Part shown: in pieces, positions 33,800 through 46,900 of the stretch
How the letters are laid out: the number at the start of each line of letters is the position of its first letter
Position numbering within the stretch: position 1 is the stretch's first letter
DNA from: Tridacna crocea
Taxonomy: Eukaryota; Mollusca; Bivalvia; Cardiida; Cardiidae
Length of the DNA: 64,000 nt
Assembly: GCA_943736015.1 (NCBI GenBank)
Contig: OX031066.1
Coordinates: 8,374,245-8,438,244 of the forward strand
Reading direction: 5' to 3'
Program-made: the position numbers and the translations under genes
The notes under the pieces: model-generated
Databases searched by the model: none
Seen by the model: only the letters and a program-made list of their open reading frames with translations
Told to the model about the DNA's origin: nothing

Positions 33800-35053
33800 T
33801 TAATCCTCATCCAGGCTTCTCGGAATGATGAGAACTCTGAAATTCAGACTTACAAGAGATTCCTTAAATCAAATTTACGTTTCATTCCTACGTCCTATCC
33901 TCGAATATGCCTCCGTAGTCTGGGACAACTGCACCACGCGCGATTAGAAAATCTTGAAAAAATCCAAATTCGAAGCCGCTAGAATTGTCACAGGTATAAC
34001 GAGATCAGCGTCTAAGAATAATATATATAAGGAGATTAGATGGTTAACCCTAGAGAACAGGCGAAAATATCAAAAACTCATTCTCATTTACAAAATAATT
34101 AATGGTTTAACTCATGACTGTCTTCATGAAATTTTCCCATGAAACGTAAGCACAAGAACAACTTACTCATTACGCAATATTCCCCAAATCGACTCGATTG
34201 TTTGTCGAACAGAATTATTGGCTAGATCATTCATCCCATCTGCAGTTTTTCTTTGGAACGAACTTCCGGACGATGTGAAATCTTTAAAGTCTTATCATCA
34301 TTTAAATCCTATATCCTAGGACGATTAGCAGCACCAGTAGTTTCAAAATACTTTTTCGTTGGTCAATGTAAGTCATCCGTAATTCGCACAAGAATTCGTA
34401 ACAAATGCAGTGATCTGAAGTGTGACCTTTTTTCCAACGGTATTTGCTCGGATTGCGCCTGTAGTTGCGAATACGCCATTGAAGACTCTGAGCACTACTT
34501 CCAGTGTACCGGGTACACAATTCCGAAACGACAACTTTTTCATGAACTTCGCTGCTTTCATTCTTTAGATGAAGATTTATTACTGTTTGGATCTGAAAAT
34601 CACATATTAGAAGAGAATTCTACAATTTTCTCGCCGTGCAAACCTAAATTAAAACTACAGGGAGATTTGCATAAACGTCTTATAGCCTATTTATGAGTCA
34701 TTTTATTACTTATGTCTCCAATCACTCTCCTCCATTGATAACCAAGTATTCTATACCTCTCAATCCTAAAACATGTAAATTCTCAGTAACCAACACTTAA
34801 AATAATTTATTGCCTAGCTGGAGCATAATTGTCTTCTTTTTTAGCAAGGATAGATAAAAAATAAATACTTGTTATAATTTTAGAATCGTAGGAGAGTCTC
34901 AGATTATAGATTATTTAAAGGGATGGCCGAATCTTAGTTGCGAGAATTTGTGGCCAGACCCTATTGCCTGATTTGTATCTCTTTTCGTGTAACATACGTA
35001 TAATTGCTTGATTCGTATATAGATGGCAATAAAATATGTTGAAACAAAACTAA
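33800..35053 (+). mobile_element. 5'-truncated non-LTR retrotransposon (LINE) 3' end
   Basis: The fragment starts inside the reverse-transcriptase C-terminal region (LRPILEYASVVWDN-like, then FEAARIVTGITRSASK). It runs through a Cys-rich tail and a 3' UTR ending near GGCAATAAAATATGTTGAAAC. Jockey/CR1-superfamily LINEs typically end this way. The 5' truncation abuts a partial family I MITE. Confidence 0.8.
33816..34696 (+). pseudogene. LINE ORF2 C-terminus, frameshifted
   Basis: Three frame-shifted pieces read in order: the RT thumb (SLNQIYVSFLRPILEY type), a helical segment (RRKYQKLILIYKIINGL), and a C-terminal part from about 34253 carrying the C-x-D-C-x-C-x-C cysteines of a CCHC-like tail (CSDCACSC..H..C). 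At least two frameshifts or stops occur (near 33947 and 34142). It is an inactive remnant; there is no endonuclease or RT catalytic core in the window. Confidence 0.75.
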
Positions 35054-35107
35054 GGAATTGTGTGAGAAACGTATTTTTGTCCTGTGAAGTACGATAGAGA
35101 GGATTTT

Positions 35108-35218
35108 AGTTTTTTCGATAAAAGATCGAAATTCATTTCATTTTGTGGCTGCCACGGGTGAAAATATTACCGATGGTGTTCTCGAGATGAATTAAATTTC
35201 GATCTTTCACCGAAAGGA
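35108..35218. repeat. Interspersed inverted-end repeat (copy 1 of 2)
   Basis: Ends AAAAGATCGAAATTCATTTC and AATTTCGATCTTTCACCG are inverted copies. The middle contains ATATTACCGATGGTGTTCTC. The reverse complement matches 63880-64000. Confidence 0.55.
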
Positions 35219-35880
35219 ATTATATATTATATTCTATACCTTTCATACTTCTAATTCCCTTTTTACTGGGAATTTCGTCAGAGTTAAGTACAGTTGTTTT
35301 TGGTAATGGCGTGCCCTCTTTCACATATGAACACATCACAATATTACTTTAAAAAGAAATTAAGGTCAAATGTAAACAAAGCGGGTGTTTATATGTAATT
35401 GAATTTATATCATACCATTTAGAAATATGGAAATTATTGTGACAAAATTAAGATGACAAATTGTCATTGTGCGGTCGTTCCAAATGTTACTCGCTGACAA
35501 ACAATTCAAACCAACTTCAGCTCTAGGCTATCACCTGCCAGGTAGATGTGTCTTTTGTTTACTTTTTGTCATATTTCAAAATTTATTTTTCTGCCAGTGA
35601 CTAACATATGGTCCGACAACACGATAAAAGAGACTTTCATATCTACATTTTCTCCATACTTTTAAAAAGTAAATAAAATGTAAGATTATATTTCATGTGT
35701 CTATTTTTGGAATTGTAATGGATGAAAAAGTGACGTCATTTAAGCTGGAGGGAATTAGTTCCCCATCAAAGTGAATAATTTCCTCCTACCGAAAATCTAG
35801 TTACTGGTAATTGACTTGCGATCACTAGTGTTAAAAGTGGCATTCGTTGATAAAATAATCAGATGAAATGTAGTATATAA

Positions 35881-36039
35881 TTTATTTCATCAACTTGTGG
35901 TTAATATGGGGAAATATTTGCCTCAAAAGGGAAAGGTCCGAGAAAATAACTCGTGCCTTACGGCACCAGTTATTTTCGCATACCTTTCCCTTTTTTGGAA
36001 AATATTTTCCCATATTAACCACAAGCTGATGAAATAAAC
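35881..36039. repeat. Family G 159-bp palindrome
   Basis: TTTATTTCATCAACTTGTGG mirrors CCACAAGCTGATGAAATAAA. GAAAGGTCCGAGAAAATAAC mirrors GTTATTTTCGCATACCTTTC, with GTGCCTTACGGCAC at the centre. Confidence 0.8.
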
Positions 36040-37461
36040 TCTATTTATGACACCTGCTTTGATATTTGTCCGTTACCGTTACTCGAATAATGTAGGGTAA
36101 ATGCGACCAAAATACGTCATATTTCCTTCTGTTTGTATGGCTCGCACTTTTTATTTGAATTCGCTTTCAATTGAAGAGTTAGAAAATATGAAATCGGTAT
36201 TTTTCACTGGTTGTAATCATGAAATATCAAATCATAATCCACCATTATTTTTCGACAAACTTCTGAAAAGCATGAAAAATTGATTCGATTCGCCAAGAAA
36301 AGAATTTTTGTTTGCGTTCGTCAAAGGCTGTTTAAATAAGATCACTGTCAAGAGTTTATGGTGTATCTTTCTACAAAATGTCAAATCCTACATTATAATT
36401 TCAGCTCTAAATTTCAGCTCGTCATGAATTTTCCATTATTTATGTCCATTTCTTTGAAAAATGCCTCAAGTCCCCCACGACAGCAGAGTCGACCCATTTC
36501 CAAACAGCTTTGACCAGTTTGACTGAAAGTTTTAAGGTCTTTTATCTTGGCCATTTTCGAGGTTTTGCCATCGAGTCGGAGGTCAACGGCGAAATATCGA
36601 TTTTGTTTCTGTAACAAATACGGTTGATAAGAAGTTTTTGTCATGATCTCTATATTTTATCTGTCACTCTATTTTTCTTCCGGTGTGTGTCATGTTGACA
36701 AACACGTAGGCTTACATGTATGATTTAACTTGCCGTTGTTTTGGTGTACAGTAATAAGAGAGACAGAGAACTAAATAGCCTAAATAGTGATAATGGCGTT
36801 GAAACGGAAATATGGGTTCTCCTGGAAAAGGTGGGGGTCTGTTTTGGTAAGTGATAATGGTTTAGGGTACGTAATTTGAGGGCCATGAATCCATCTCACA
36901 CGAGGTTTTAAGTTTTTCGGGGGAGCTGTCTTGAGCATTTGAAACGCTTAAAAACCCTAGCCTCATATTGGCAAAAAAATAAGAACGCGCATGACTCAGT
37001 AGTCTGTCGCCATTACATGACTTGAATAATATTAAAAGCGGTACCCAAAATAATGAATGTCAGTCAGTCAGGCCACGACCTTTGTGTGAATGGTATCATG
37101 GTATCCGATGGTCTCATTGACCTCCCGAGTTTGACCCTTGTTAAACCCCTTTATATTGAAAGTGACGTTTGACTGAGCACCCTGTCCTATTTCCAGAAGG
37201 TATTCAATCTACTTCCGTTTGTAAACTTGGGGAGTATATGTGACGGGTACCACATGCAATTTTTTTTGTATAGGGCGGGGAAAATAATTTACCTGACATA
37301 GGCACCTGAGTTCGTAAACATGCAAGATGTTCATTTCACATATATACATGTACTTCGGTAAAATTTTGATTTTTCAACATATCCAAATCTAAATTGTCGG
37401 TTAAGTCGGGTTTTTTTTAAACTTCTCTTTAATGTATTTTCTTTATTCTGTTTTCTTTATT
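36040..37461. other. Gene-less stretch
   Basis: I see no repeat family, RNA gene or convincing exon here. A 60-residue open frame at 36101-36283 has no known motif. Confidence 0.5.
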
Positions 37462-37463
37462 TA

Positions 37464-38977
37464 TGCTGACTCAAAAAAGAAAGTGTACATGTGAAAAGTG
37501 GGCGATTTTAGTGATAACAATTGTCTTAACCTTGACATATTTGGTATCATATAAAAGACAAACTTTCATTCTACCTAGTGATAAAGTTAATAGCTTCGAA
37601 ATTTCCGGATGACTAGCGTATTTATGGCGTTGAAAAGAATAGGGGTTGTTTTCAAAATTCGCAAAAAGCATTCGATAACTTCCAAATGTCAATACTAAGT
37701 CTAAGTTTTCAATAGTGGGCTTAATATATGTTGTGCCCACCCCTTCGGCGAATAACTGCCTGTATTCGAGATTCCATTGATCTGACGTAACGTCTGATGA
37801 TGTCATTTGGGATCCTGTTCCACTCATACACGAGGGCGTTTTCCAAGTCAGCCAGATTGTTTAGAACGTGATTTGTCCGTACGTTCCTTCCCAAGAGATC
37901 CTAGGTATGCTAGATGGGGTTCATATCTGGGGAGTTTGCGGGCCATGGAAGAACGTGGACGTTCTAATTTGCAAGAAACTGCCTCGTAAGTGCATCAACA
38001 TCCCAAAGTTTTGATAAGGGGAATGGAGCAGCACTCTGTTGTCTACATAACGCTGGGCGTTCAGATTGCCTCTGACAACAACAAGGGTTGTCTTCTTGTC
38101 CCCAATAATGCCATCCCAAACCATTACACCCCCTCCTCAAAACCGGTCACGTTAAAGAACACAAAGGTCCTCGAACCTTTCCCCTTTTCTGCGCTATTCC
38201 CGAATTCGCCCATGAGCAAAACTAAGCCTGAACCGAGATTCCTCACTAGAAAGCACTCTCGCCGTTAGAGCACGTGTCCAGCGTAAATGGTGTTGTGCCC
38301 AAAGCAAACGTAAGTTCCGATTGCGTCTTGTAATGATATGACCAACGTATCGCCGCCTAGACCTAATGGGAAATCTCTCAGCCTTCAAAGGATTAAATAC
38401 TGTTTGGTTATTGACACCCTGCTCAAGAGCCATACTTGATGCCGTTTTGTAGTGTCGACGTAAGTGGGAACGTACAATTATACATTCTTTCTAGCCGTTG
38501 TGACCTTCGGCTTCCCTGACCGAGGCCTATCAGAAATGTCTCCAGTTTGTAGAAACCGATCTCTGAGACAAGAGATTGTGTGTCAATGACAGTTAAACTG
38601 ACGTGCAACGTCAATAATGCCTGTTCCAGACGACAACAAAACTAACGCTTGAAGTCGCTCATCTTTATGTAGCCGTGGCATCGTTATCAGAAAAACCTGA
38701 TGAAAGATTTCATGTTTTTCAGTTTTAACACAAGCTTGAGGTTGCAATTTATTGGTTTTATGGGATAAACAAGGTGCATCACGAACTCCACCTACAAATA
38801 AGTGCGTAATACCTAAGGGAATTTTAAGGGACAAGGACAATGCCGATTTCTACCAGACTAAGTGAACATCAAGGACAACCATGTATTTGCATTGTCATAA
38901 AAATTCAGATGTATTCGTTTACCCTCTAAAAAGTTACGGCAAAACGCGCTTTGTACACTTTTTATTTTGAGTCAGCA
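37464..38977 (-). mobile_element. Degenerate Tc1/mariner transposon with TIRs and TA duplication
   Basis: The 1514-bp element is bounded by TA at 37462-37463 and 38978-38979. Its inverted ends begin TGCTGACTCAAAA and share a following AAAGTGTACA. A broken Tc1-type transposase lies inside. The size is normal for Tc1 elements. Confidence 0.88.
37721..38681 (-). pseudogene. Tc1-family transposase, inactivated
   Basis: Segments in different frames resemble Tc1 transposase in order: an N-terminal helix-turn-helix opening MPRLHKDERLQAL; a central RRYVGHIITRR...WTRA...SSEESRF block containing one catalytic-acid region; a VMVWDGI..LVVVRGNLNAQRY block; and the C-terminal end RRGGHNIY before TAA. About 320 residues would be covered, near full length, but several frameshifts and stops interrupt it, and the final DDE region is scrambled. 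It is not functional; it resembles an old copy. Confidence 0.85.
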
Positions 38978-39416
38978 TATTTGTTAGTCTATTAGCAGAT
39001 TCTGATGAATCATACCTTTAATGCTGCCGAATATTTTATCATAAAAAGACAGACAAAAAAATATTCACATCTTTATACCCTAATTCCAATGGGAGGCGAT
39101 TACACTAAGTTCCAACATTTCGGACAAATCGGCATGAATCGTAGGAGAAATGGAAACATGCAGTAGAAACGCCTTAATCGTAGTACTTAGAAGCATATCG
39201 GAAGCTCCATGGTCGCCACTTAAAACGTATTTTCCATTGAGCGGCGGTTCTGCTACGCTTCGAAATTTTGGTAAAAACGCCGAGAATCGTACTATGAACG
39301 GCAACAGCGATTGGGAAGATTTTAAAGAAGCGTCATGATCGCAATGTGCGTAGTTGAATCGCTGTCCAGTAGAAAGGGGACATTAAGTAGAGAGAACTTT
39401 TCTTGAATTTTAAATC

Positions 39417-39422
39417 TTTATT
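39417..39422 (-). terminator. Possible polyadenylation signal of the LPMO gene
   Basis: The minus strand reads AATAAA here, about 530 bp after the stop codon. The implied 3' UTR (39423-39951) has no other recognisable feature. Confidence 0.3.
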
Positions 39423-39951
39423 CATTTGCAAACGCATTCTGACGTCTCAAACCTGAACACTTACTCTCAAATAATTAAGAAAAAAAAAAAAGGACAACCT
39501 CATTTTGTTCATTACGATTCTTTGTCTCAGGTATAATAGACAAAAGCTTTAATCTCTGACTAATAGGCCTTATATCACGTCAACGTTAATCAATTTCAGT
39601 CAGAGACTTTGAATCATTTCGTTCTAAAAAGTTCATTGTTGATATCATAAAATGGTGCACAAAAGTTCACAAAAATAATATCAATCATCACTCCTCAATA
39701 ATTATGTCTTGCAAGGCAATAGGATTGTCGGTTCCTAAATCTTTGGCTATATTTCAAGGAATGTAAATGCCATTAGCCAGTTTCATGCTGTTGAAGGACA
39801 AATATTCTGGTGAAAAGGTCATCACAGAAAAATGGGCATCTGGAAACCAATACACAGTTCTGGATGGGTTTTAATGGTTATACTACAAGTTTCACCTTAT
39901 GTCCACTGAAAAATCTTTCTCACGACCAAAAGCTAAGCAAAGCCCTTCCAA

Positions 39952-40952
39952 TTACCAAACACCTAGCCCTGGACACGTGCACGCACACATATGTCCTGGG
40001 CATTGTCCAACTTTACAAGTAGTTTCACACCAGGTATCTAAATTTGACTGACCTTTCCATGAACCGGTGGCTTTGCATATTCGCCCAGGGCAATTTGGAT
40101 TAGAGTTTTGCTGTTTTTGTTTTTCTTGAAGAGAAAGAGTTATTTCGGAAACTGCTCGACTGGCTTTTGGATTGAAGTTGTTCCAGTCACCAGACAAACC
40201 AAACCCTTGTTGCATTTGTTTTAATGCGTCGTTGTAACCCTGCATGTATGAACTACTTCCACTACTAGCGCCGGATGGTGGGCTGGGCCCTTGAGAAGGT
40301 GTTTCGATTTCCGGGTACTCTCCTGGTTCATTTCCGGCATAATCTGCAGGGTCGTGACCAGGCTCATGAGGCTGGGGAGCATGGGGAGCTCTCTGCTGAT
40401 GATGTTGGTTGTGTGTAGGAGCATCAGGGCTCCATTCATTGCTTTCTCTGAAAAAATTTGGTAACATTCCAAACATCGAGGACATTGAGGGATCTTGAAA
40501 GTAAGCCATTTGTGCTGGAACATTTTGTGACTGTTGTTGTTGCCATGCATTATTCCATGGATCTGAGGTCGTTAAAATTACGTCTGTTTGGCCAAAAGCA
40601 CCTCCCATAAGGTTTTGGTACATTGTGTTTGGATCTATCTTCCAAGGTGATTGGGTTGTGGCTTGACGCTTTGGTGCTACATTGGCAGCAGGATTGTTTG
40701 CTGGTCCTTTAGTTACCACTTGGCTCGGGACATAATTGACAGAATTTGACTGACTGCCTGCAACACTGTATTCTAGTCCTGGATGCGCTACGTGTGGTGG
40801 TGGTTGCACAGGTTTTGATACTGTCTCTGGGAGTATTGGCAAGGGTGTCACGGCCTTTGTACCTATAGCTATGTCTGCACAGTTGACGAAGTGTTCCTGA
40901 TTGCCGCAGCCCATACATTCGCCCCCATAACCGTCTGGACCCATACTTTGAC
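39952..40952 (-). CDS. LPMO coding exon 3 (end of catalytic domain, linker, Cys-rich tail)
   Basis: The ACAG acceptor (plus-strand 40953-40956) restores the split Gly codon. The exon completes the AA15 fold (GECMGCGNQEHF, CADIAI), then gives a low-complexity Pro/Gln/His/Ser linker and a terminal module with eight cysteines patterned CX4CX15CX3CX4CX4CXCXC. A Trp-Cys (DTWC) sits in the middle of that module. Stop TAA is at 39952-39954. Confidence 0.87.
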
Positions 40953-43900
40953 CTGTGTATAATGTAAAACATATATATATTGTACTTGTCCATTCTTTCA
41001 ACAGCGCAAGGAGAGTGAAAGGTAAGTCAAGATCTCAGTCAACTGAATATTGTCCATTTCATTGTCATTGGCGAAGTCATCAGACATCTCCAACAGTGGT
41101 GAGTTTGAAAGGCAGACTATCTTAGAAACTGCTGTCTAAATCCATTTTTATTTTTCGAAATTATTCTGATACACAGTCTGTCTTGTCATCATTTTATAAA
41201 TAAAACGAAGTCGAAAAAACTGAAATACAAAATAGACGTAGTGTTTTTTTTTCATATTTCAAAAAGGCTTATTTTGTCGATTTGATTGCAAACGTCCTCT
41301 ATCATAATTGTATTTTCTTATAAAGCTGTAGAAACGACACCAAAAAAAAAATCGTTAAAAAGTAAAAGACCACCGCGAGAAAAGATCACGCGACTTGAAA
41401 ACACAAAAAGTGTGGTGTCTGTGGCTTCGAGGTAGAGCGTCAGCATCGTAACCATAAGGTCTTGAGTTCGATACGAGTCTACAAAAATATTATTAAGCAA
41501 GCCTTTGACAAGCTTGATAACATTTTTTGTGAACGAGTGTAATAAATGTTTACCTCAAAAACCAACGAGTGTCAGATTTTTTTTATCACATTACTGTACA
41601 ACAAGAATTACAGTCCAAAATATATTAAACAAAAGGCATACATGTATCATGCGTAATGAAATTCACATGAAGCCTGTGCACTTTCTTTCTTCGACAGGTA
41701 CATTACGAACGAAAATAGTTCCGAAGAAACTTGCATAATATTGATTTTTGTTTGAATCTAACAGTGTTTTAACGAACCTGGGGAAGAAAACTTTTGAAAA
41801 CACTGAGGAAGATAAAACAAGAATTAGTTTCCTTTTTTTCTGTCATGTTGTTGTTGCTTTAATCATTTCAAAGATAAATATTGTGGCTAGGCCAGTATTA
41901 ACTTCGTCTGAGAATACATTTAAGCTTGCAAAGTCTGAAATGTGTTTTGTCTTTTCTATAGTATTAAATGATGTTGTTTCTGAGTTACCTGCAACCCATT
42001 TCCATTGTATAACACATTGCGAGCACTCCAGCCTTGGCGGCAGCATCACCATTAACTCTATAAAAACATTGCCGCCATTTTGTGTAATGAAATACCGGGT
42101 GCCATGTCCAATGATGTTCAACAGATTTCTGTCCAGGCAAGTCTGGGTGGCTTTGACCCTCGGGTTGTTTACAGGGCATAGACGAAACTCCATATAACCC
42201 TTGTGATTGCTAGTAAGTTCGACGGTGATGTTAATGAAGGACCCAACACGATATTGTCTTGCTATTAACCCACGTGCGTATTTTCCACCGGCTTCGTTAT
42301 CACGTGGTCCTTGGAAAGGGTCTCCGCAGACTCCGCATCTACCCCCTTGTCGTTCGAATTGATTCTGGAATGATATATAGACGTTTGTTCACAAATGTAT
42401 ATTTGGGAAATGGAGAACATGTGGAAGAAAACAAAGCAAAACAATGTAGACCGACAACATCTCGAACAATAAAAAAGGACAGATTCGAAGAAAACAAGAG
42501 CAAAAACAGAAACAAAACAGTAAGTTTCAATCTGATCGGATAACATGGTTACTCTCCTTGTAAATGAAACCGGAGTTTGCAATTTGCAGTGTACAACACT
42601 AAGAGGCATACATCACAATCTCTCGTCGTTAACTCTTTTCGGAGTAAACTATACGTCAATTCTCGACAGCTAAAATACAATACACAGAAATCAGAAAGAG
42701 ATTTAAAATCCAATAGGCTCGATTAAATAAGCGGATGGACTAGGTCAAAGATCAGACTGCACGTTCTATGATCTTGATCTATGCCACCCACCTTTTTTAT
42801 CGCTCTGAAAGAGTTGATTATTTACCGAACATTTTGGAAAGCACTTGAATTAGTGAAAAACTTGGATTTGATTGTGAAACTATATTATACGTTCACCAGC
42901 AATATTGATACTGCTGTAGTGTGGTTAACCCCCTTACCATACACTTAATGTTTCAACGACCCTGAAGAACACGGCTTTATGAAACACGGTGAAGGAAGGA
43001 GAAATGCTGGATTTTCCTCTACTCAAAATGTTGTCTAATTTGTGTACGACGAATGCCACGATCACACCAGCTTTTTTATTTTTCGTCTTTATATTCTGTT
43101 AATTTGGACTAGGCTGAAATTTTGTTGGCAGATTTTATAGAGGTAGGAATCGAAGTTGGTAGAAGTCGTGACATACAAAAAAAATGACAGAAAATGTGAA
43201 AATCGTGACTTTGACGGTATTGAAGATGAATAAAATTCTGTAATAGTTTTCTCTTATAAATCCATATTGCAGAGGAGCAGCATTTTATCCATTCACCCAC
43301 GTATTTTGTTCTACATCCACATGCAAACATTTCAGTAAATCCGTCTTTCTCCCCTTCTTGTTCTCTCTCTCTCTCTCCTCTCTCTTTCTCTCTTTCTGAA
43401 ATAAGTGCTAGTGACTTGTGTACTCAGGCTATAGAAGGTTTTGTGCATACTCTAATTGTTAAATAAAGTCTTTTTTTCTTATGTAGAACTTATCTATTTC
43501 ATGTCATCGCTATGCGACCACAAACTTTCTTTGCCTTGTACTGATACTGTAGAACAACGGGCATATATCTCTGTGCTTGAAATATAAAAAGTTATAAATT
43601 TATAATTCACACAAGAATAATCAAAATTTTTATGTATCAAAGTACGCATATAATCTAACGTTATTCAACAAAATACATTTAGAGTCAATAAATACACATT
43701 AAAACGTGACCCAAATCGTTTTGATGAAACCTACTCTGACAATAATATACTTCAAATAAAAAATATGGCTAGAAAAAACATTTTTTATGTTTCAGACAGA
43801 TTGGGATAATATTATCTGTTTGACTACAAATATTATGTATGAAGACATTTATAACTTAAAGTCATTTTATTTTATTTCCTGACGTTTATTGAGGACTTAA

Positions 43901-46900
43901 CGAATTAAATAATTTTACTAAACGGAATGGAATGTTCAGCAATACGAGTTATGTTTTTTTTTTTTTCAAGGTTTGGTTTTGTTAGTTTGTTTTTGTTTTC
44001 TTATTTAATAAACGGGAACCATTAAATGAATAAAAGAACTAGCTCTTTAGTATAATACAAACATTATACCTGACCCAACTGAATTCATATAGAGACGGTA
44101 AATAGATATGTCACAAAAGATCGGAGTTGTCTCTAAATGAGTGAAGGCGTGGTGGGAAAAAATGCTTGTGACTTGTGTTTTCTCTATTTCGACTTATGTA
44201 TTACAAAGCCTCTATTTTACATTGAAATAAAATACACATTCGACACAGCAAGATATATGCAGCATGAAAATATCTTATTTTGCCAAAGTTACGCCGATTC
44301 GTACCGTAATTGTAGTCCAAATATTTCTACAAACGTTCTAAATTATATATAACCCTCTAATTTGGAAAACATGCCAATTTTGATTTGATGATTATAATGT
44401 GATATCAGGCATCCGTAACAGTAACGTAATAGGTGTATTTTTTAATTCACCTTGCTGATTATTCATTCAGGCTACAGGATATTACTCTCTAGCTTACCGA
44501 CTACTTGGTTACTAGAAACATTTCAAAAGTCGACAGTCTTTGTTTTAATGCAGCTTCCATTTATTAATGATTTCCAGAAATCTTTACTCATGATTGTTTG
44601 TGACATGCTTATTGTCCTTGTACAATAAACTACTCAATGAACTCACTTGTTTAAATCGGAGTCATTTATATATTTAGATGGTCAGGCGAGGTCCGGCGCT
44701 TCCTTACGATCAGAAATTAAAAGTTTTTGGCTTGATTAGTGTAATCGTAGATCTCTTTGAGGTATTTATTGAGATATAAACATTTCTAAATGGGTGCTAA
44801 ACTATTCACAGTAGAACCAAACTGTAAACATTGTGAATCTTGAGAGACAAAAATGTTCCTGTAGATCCTGTTTTGAGCTTGTTCTATACCCTGAACCTCC
44901 TTTAACTCTGTCGACAAAAAAGATGATAATTTGATCATTGATGAAAGCAGGGGTTAGCAGAAAAGAGTAGAGGTAGAGCTAATGGGGGTCGTCTCATTTC
45001 GTTTATCTTTTACATAAGTGTAGAAGTGGCCAGCTATAAGAAAACGCGGTGGTCCAGCATATACAACAGGTTCTTACCCACAGTAGCTGATTACTAGAGA
45101 CAGAAAAATACTAAAACAGACACAGTTCAGAAATTACTTGAGACAGAAAAATACTAAAACAGACACAGTTCAGAAATACTGGGATATTGTTCATGGTTAT
45201 AATAAGGTTCATCTCTGGACCTATTGATGCCCTAAGCTCATCTGTTATTTCGGATGGACCCCGTGCACATTATGGGCGGTGCTTTGAATTTTAGTCCCGT
45301 GATTGGGCCTTTCTTCTTTGTAGACAATGAAACAATTACAGAGATCGATATTTGCAACGATTCCCTTTAAACAAAAATGTTAGACAGCAGTTTGTTGTAA
45401 AGTATCTAGCACAAAATGAAATGGAATTCTAGCAAGGTGGTACATGTAAATCCTACCCATGGTTGAAAGTTCGAATCAAGAGTGACAGATCGACCATGAC
45501 CTATTTACTTGCAATACATGAGCCGAAATGACTTTTCCTCTGTGAGGTTTTCTCAATGACAACGTGCATAAAGTCTTTCTCTCCCCCCCCCCCCCCCCCC
45601 CCCCGATCCCTAAAGACAACAGCTCAGCAATAGTTTCTGTGATGAGCCTGATCACGATACAGATCAATGAAAGCGATTTCATCCCAAACCAATTGTTCTG
45701 CGACATCATAATGGATGTCATTTGATCATTTGATGTAAACCGATGTATGATTTGAAAGGCACCAGCCGCCTTTATTTTCTACTGTTACCTTACATAATTA
45801 CATTCTTTGCAGGATATAAAAATGTATCCTTAAATTCATGAAATGGTCTAAATCGTATTGTATTATCTTAATATATATAATATTTCTAAGGAAATCTTTG
45901 AAAGTGTATATATTATAAAACATACTGACACAGGAGCGCAGCTAGCCCAGAAAAAAGATATACACAAGATCCTTGTCTTTCACGCAAATGTGATATCCTT
46001 CAGATAAATAAAATGTTTTTTTTTTGATAGGAGAAAGTTGCTTTCAGAGTCATATTTTAGCCGACAGTTTTAACTACTTCTATAGCTATATACAAATACT
46101 CGTTCACTTGTGGCGGTTATTAACACAATCTCCCTGAACACATGAGACTTTCAGTTGATAGGCGGACGTAAAACGTGAACAGTAAAGAATCAGGATCAAG
46201 CTGTGAGCTCGGAGTTTGCTATAGCAGCTATTTTCGACTATGTCACTGAAAGAATGGATTTAGTGTTATAAATGTGATTCATATTCGTATATTTCACGGC
46301 GTAATTTGCATTTTGAATTTTGTCCAATGAACAAAATAGGCCATATATGATTTGTTCTATATAGCCTACAGCGCACTGATAGATTACCATATATCGTCGG
46401 TGTACTTCCAAAACCTCGTAATTACAGCTTGTTACAAGCTGTAGTTACGAGGTTTTGGAAGTACACCGACGATATACTAGTATACGACAATTACGCCCCT
46501 CAAGTATAAACCGCCTAGTATGTACTACAGTAAAAACTGCAATTGGTTTTGTTTGCTTGTGTCTTTTTTTCCATCTGGAGTGTTAGAAATATAGAAGTGA
46601 AAAAGGTAGTGTACGGTGAATCACACCTTTTATTTTTTACTTCGACCTAGTTATGACAATTATAATGCAAAGCAACATCCATAAATCACTCATAAAATAC
46701 GTTTATGATTGTCATTCGATATAATTATTGCGAACAGGTGCATAATTCTGTTTTAATTATTAGACTTCGAAGTGAAGAATTAATTGATTTTGGGAAAGTG
46801 CTTGGAACATCGGATCTTTTGTAACATACACTGTCATTTCTTCTAATATAACTGCCTAATTTTAACCATTTCAACGTCACATTAGAAATACAGGCGCTTA

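Noticed and set aside
34253..34696. 147-residue open frame taken as a gene
   Set aside because: It is the last in-frame piece of a frameshifted LINE ORF2; upstream pieces lie in other frames.
37464..38977. Active Tc1 transposon
   Set aside because: TIRs and TA flanks are present, but the transposase has several frameshifts and stops.
41408..41482. Functional tRNA gene
   Set aside because: A-box and B-box segments are visible, but acceptor and anticodon stems do not pair; a related copy at 11932-12012 suggests a SINE.
41748..42197. Plus-strand open frame over LPMO exon 2
   Set aside because: The opposite strand encodes the conserved AA15 core with matching splice phases; this is its antisense shadow.
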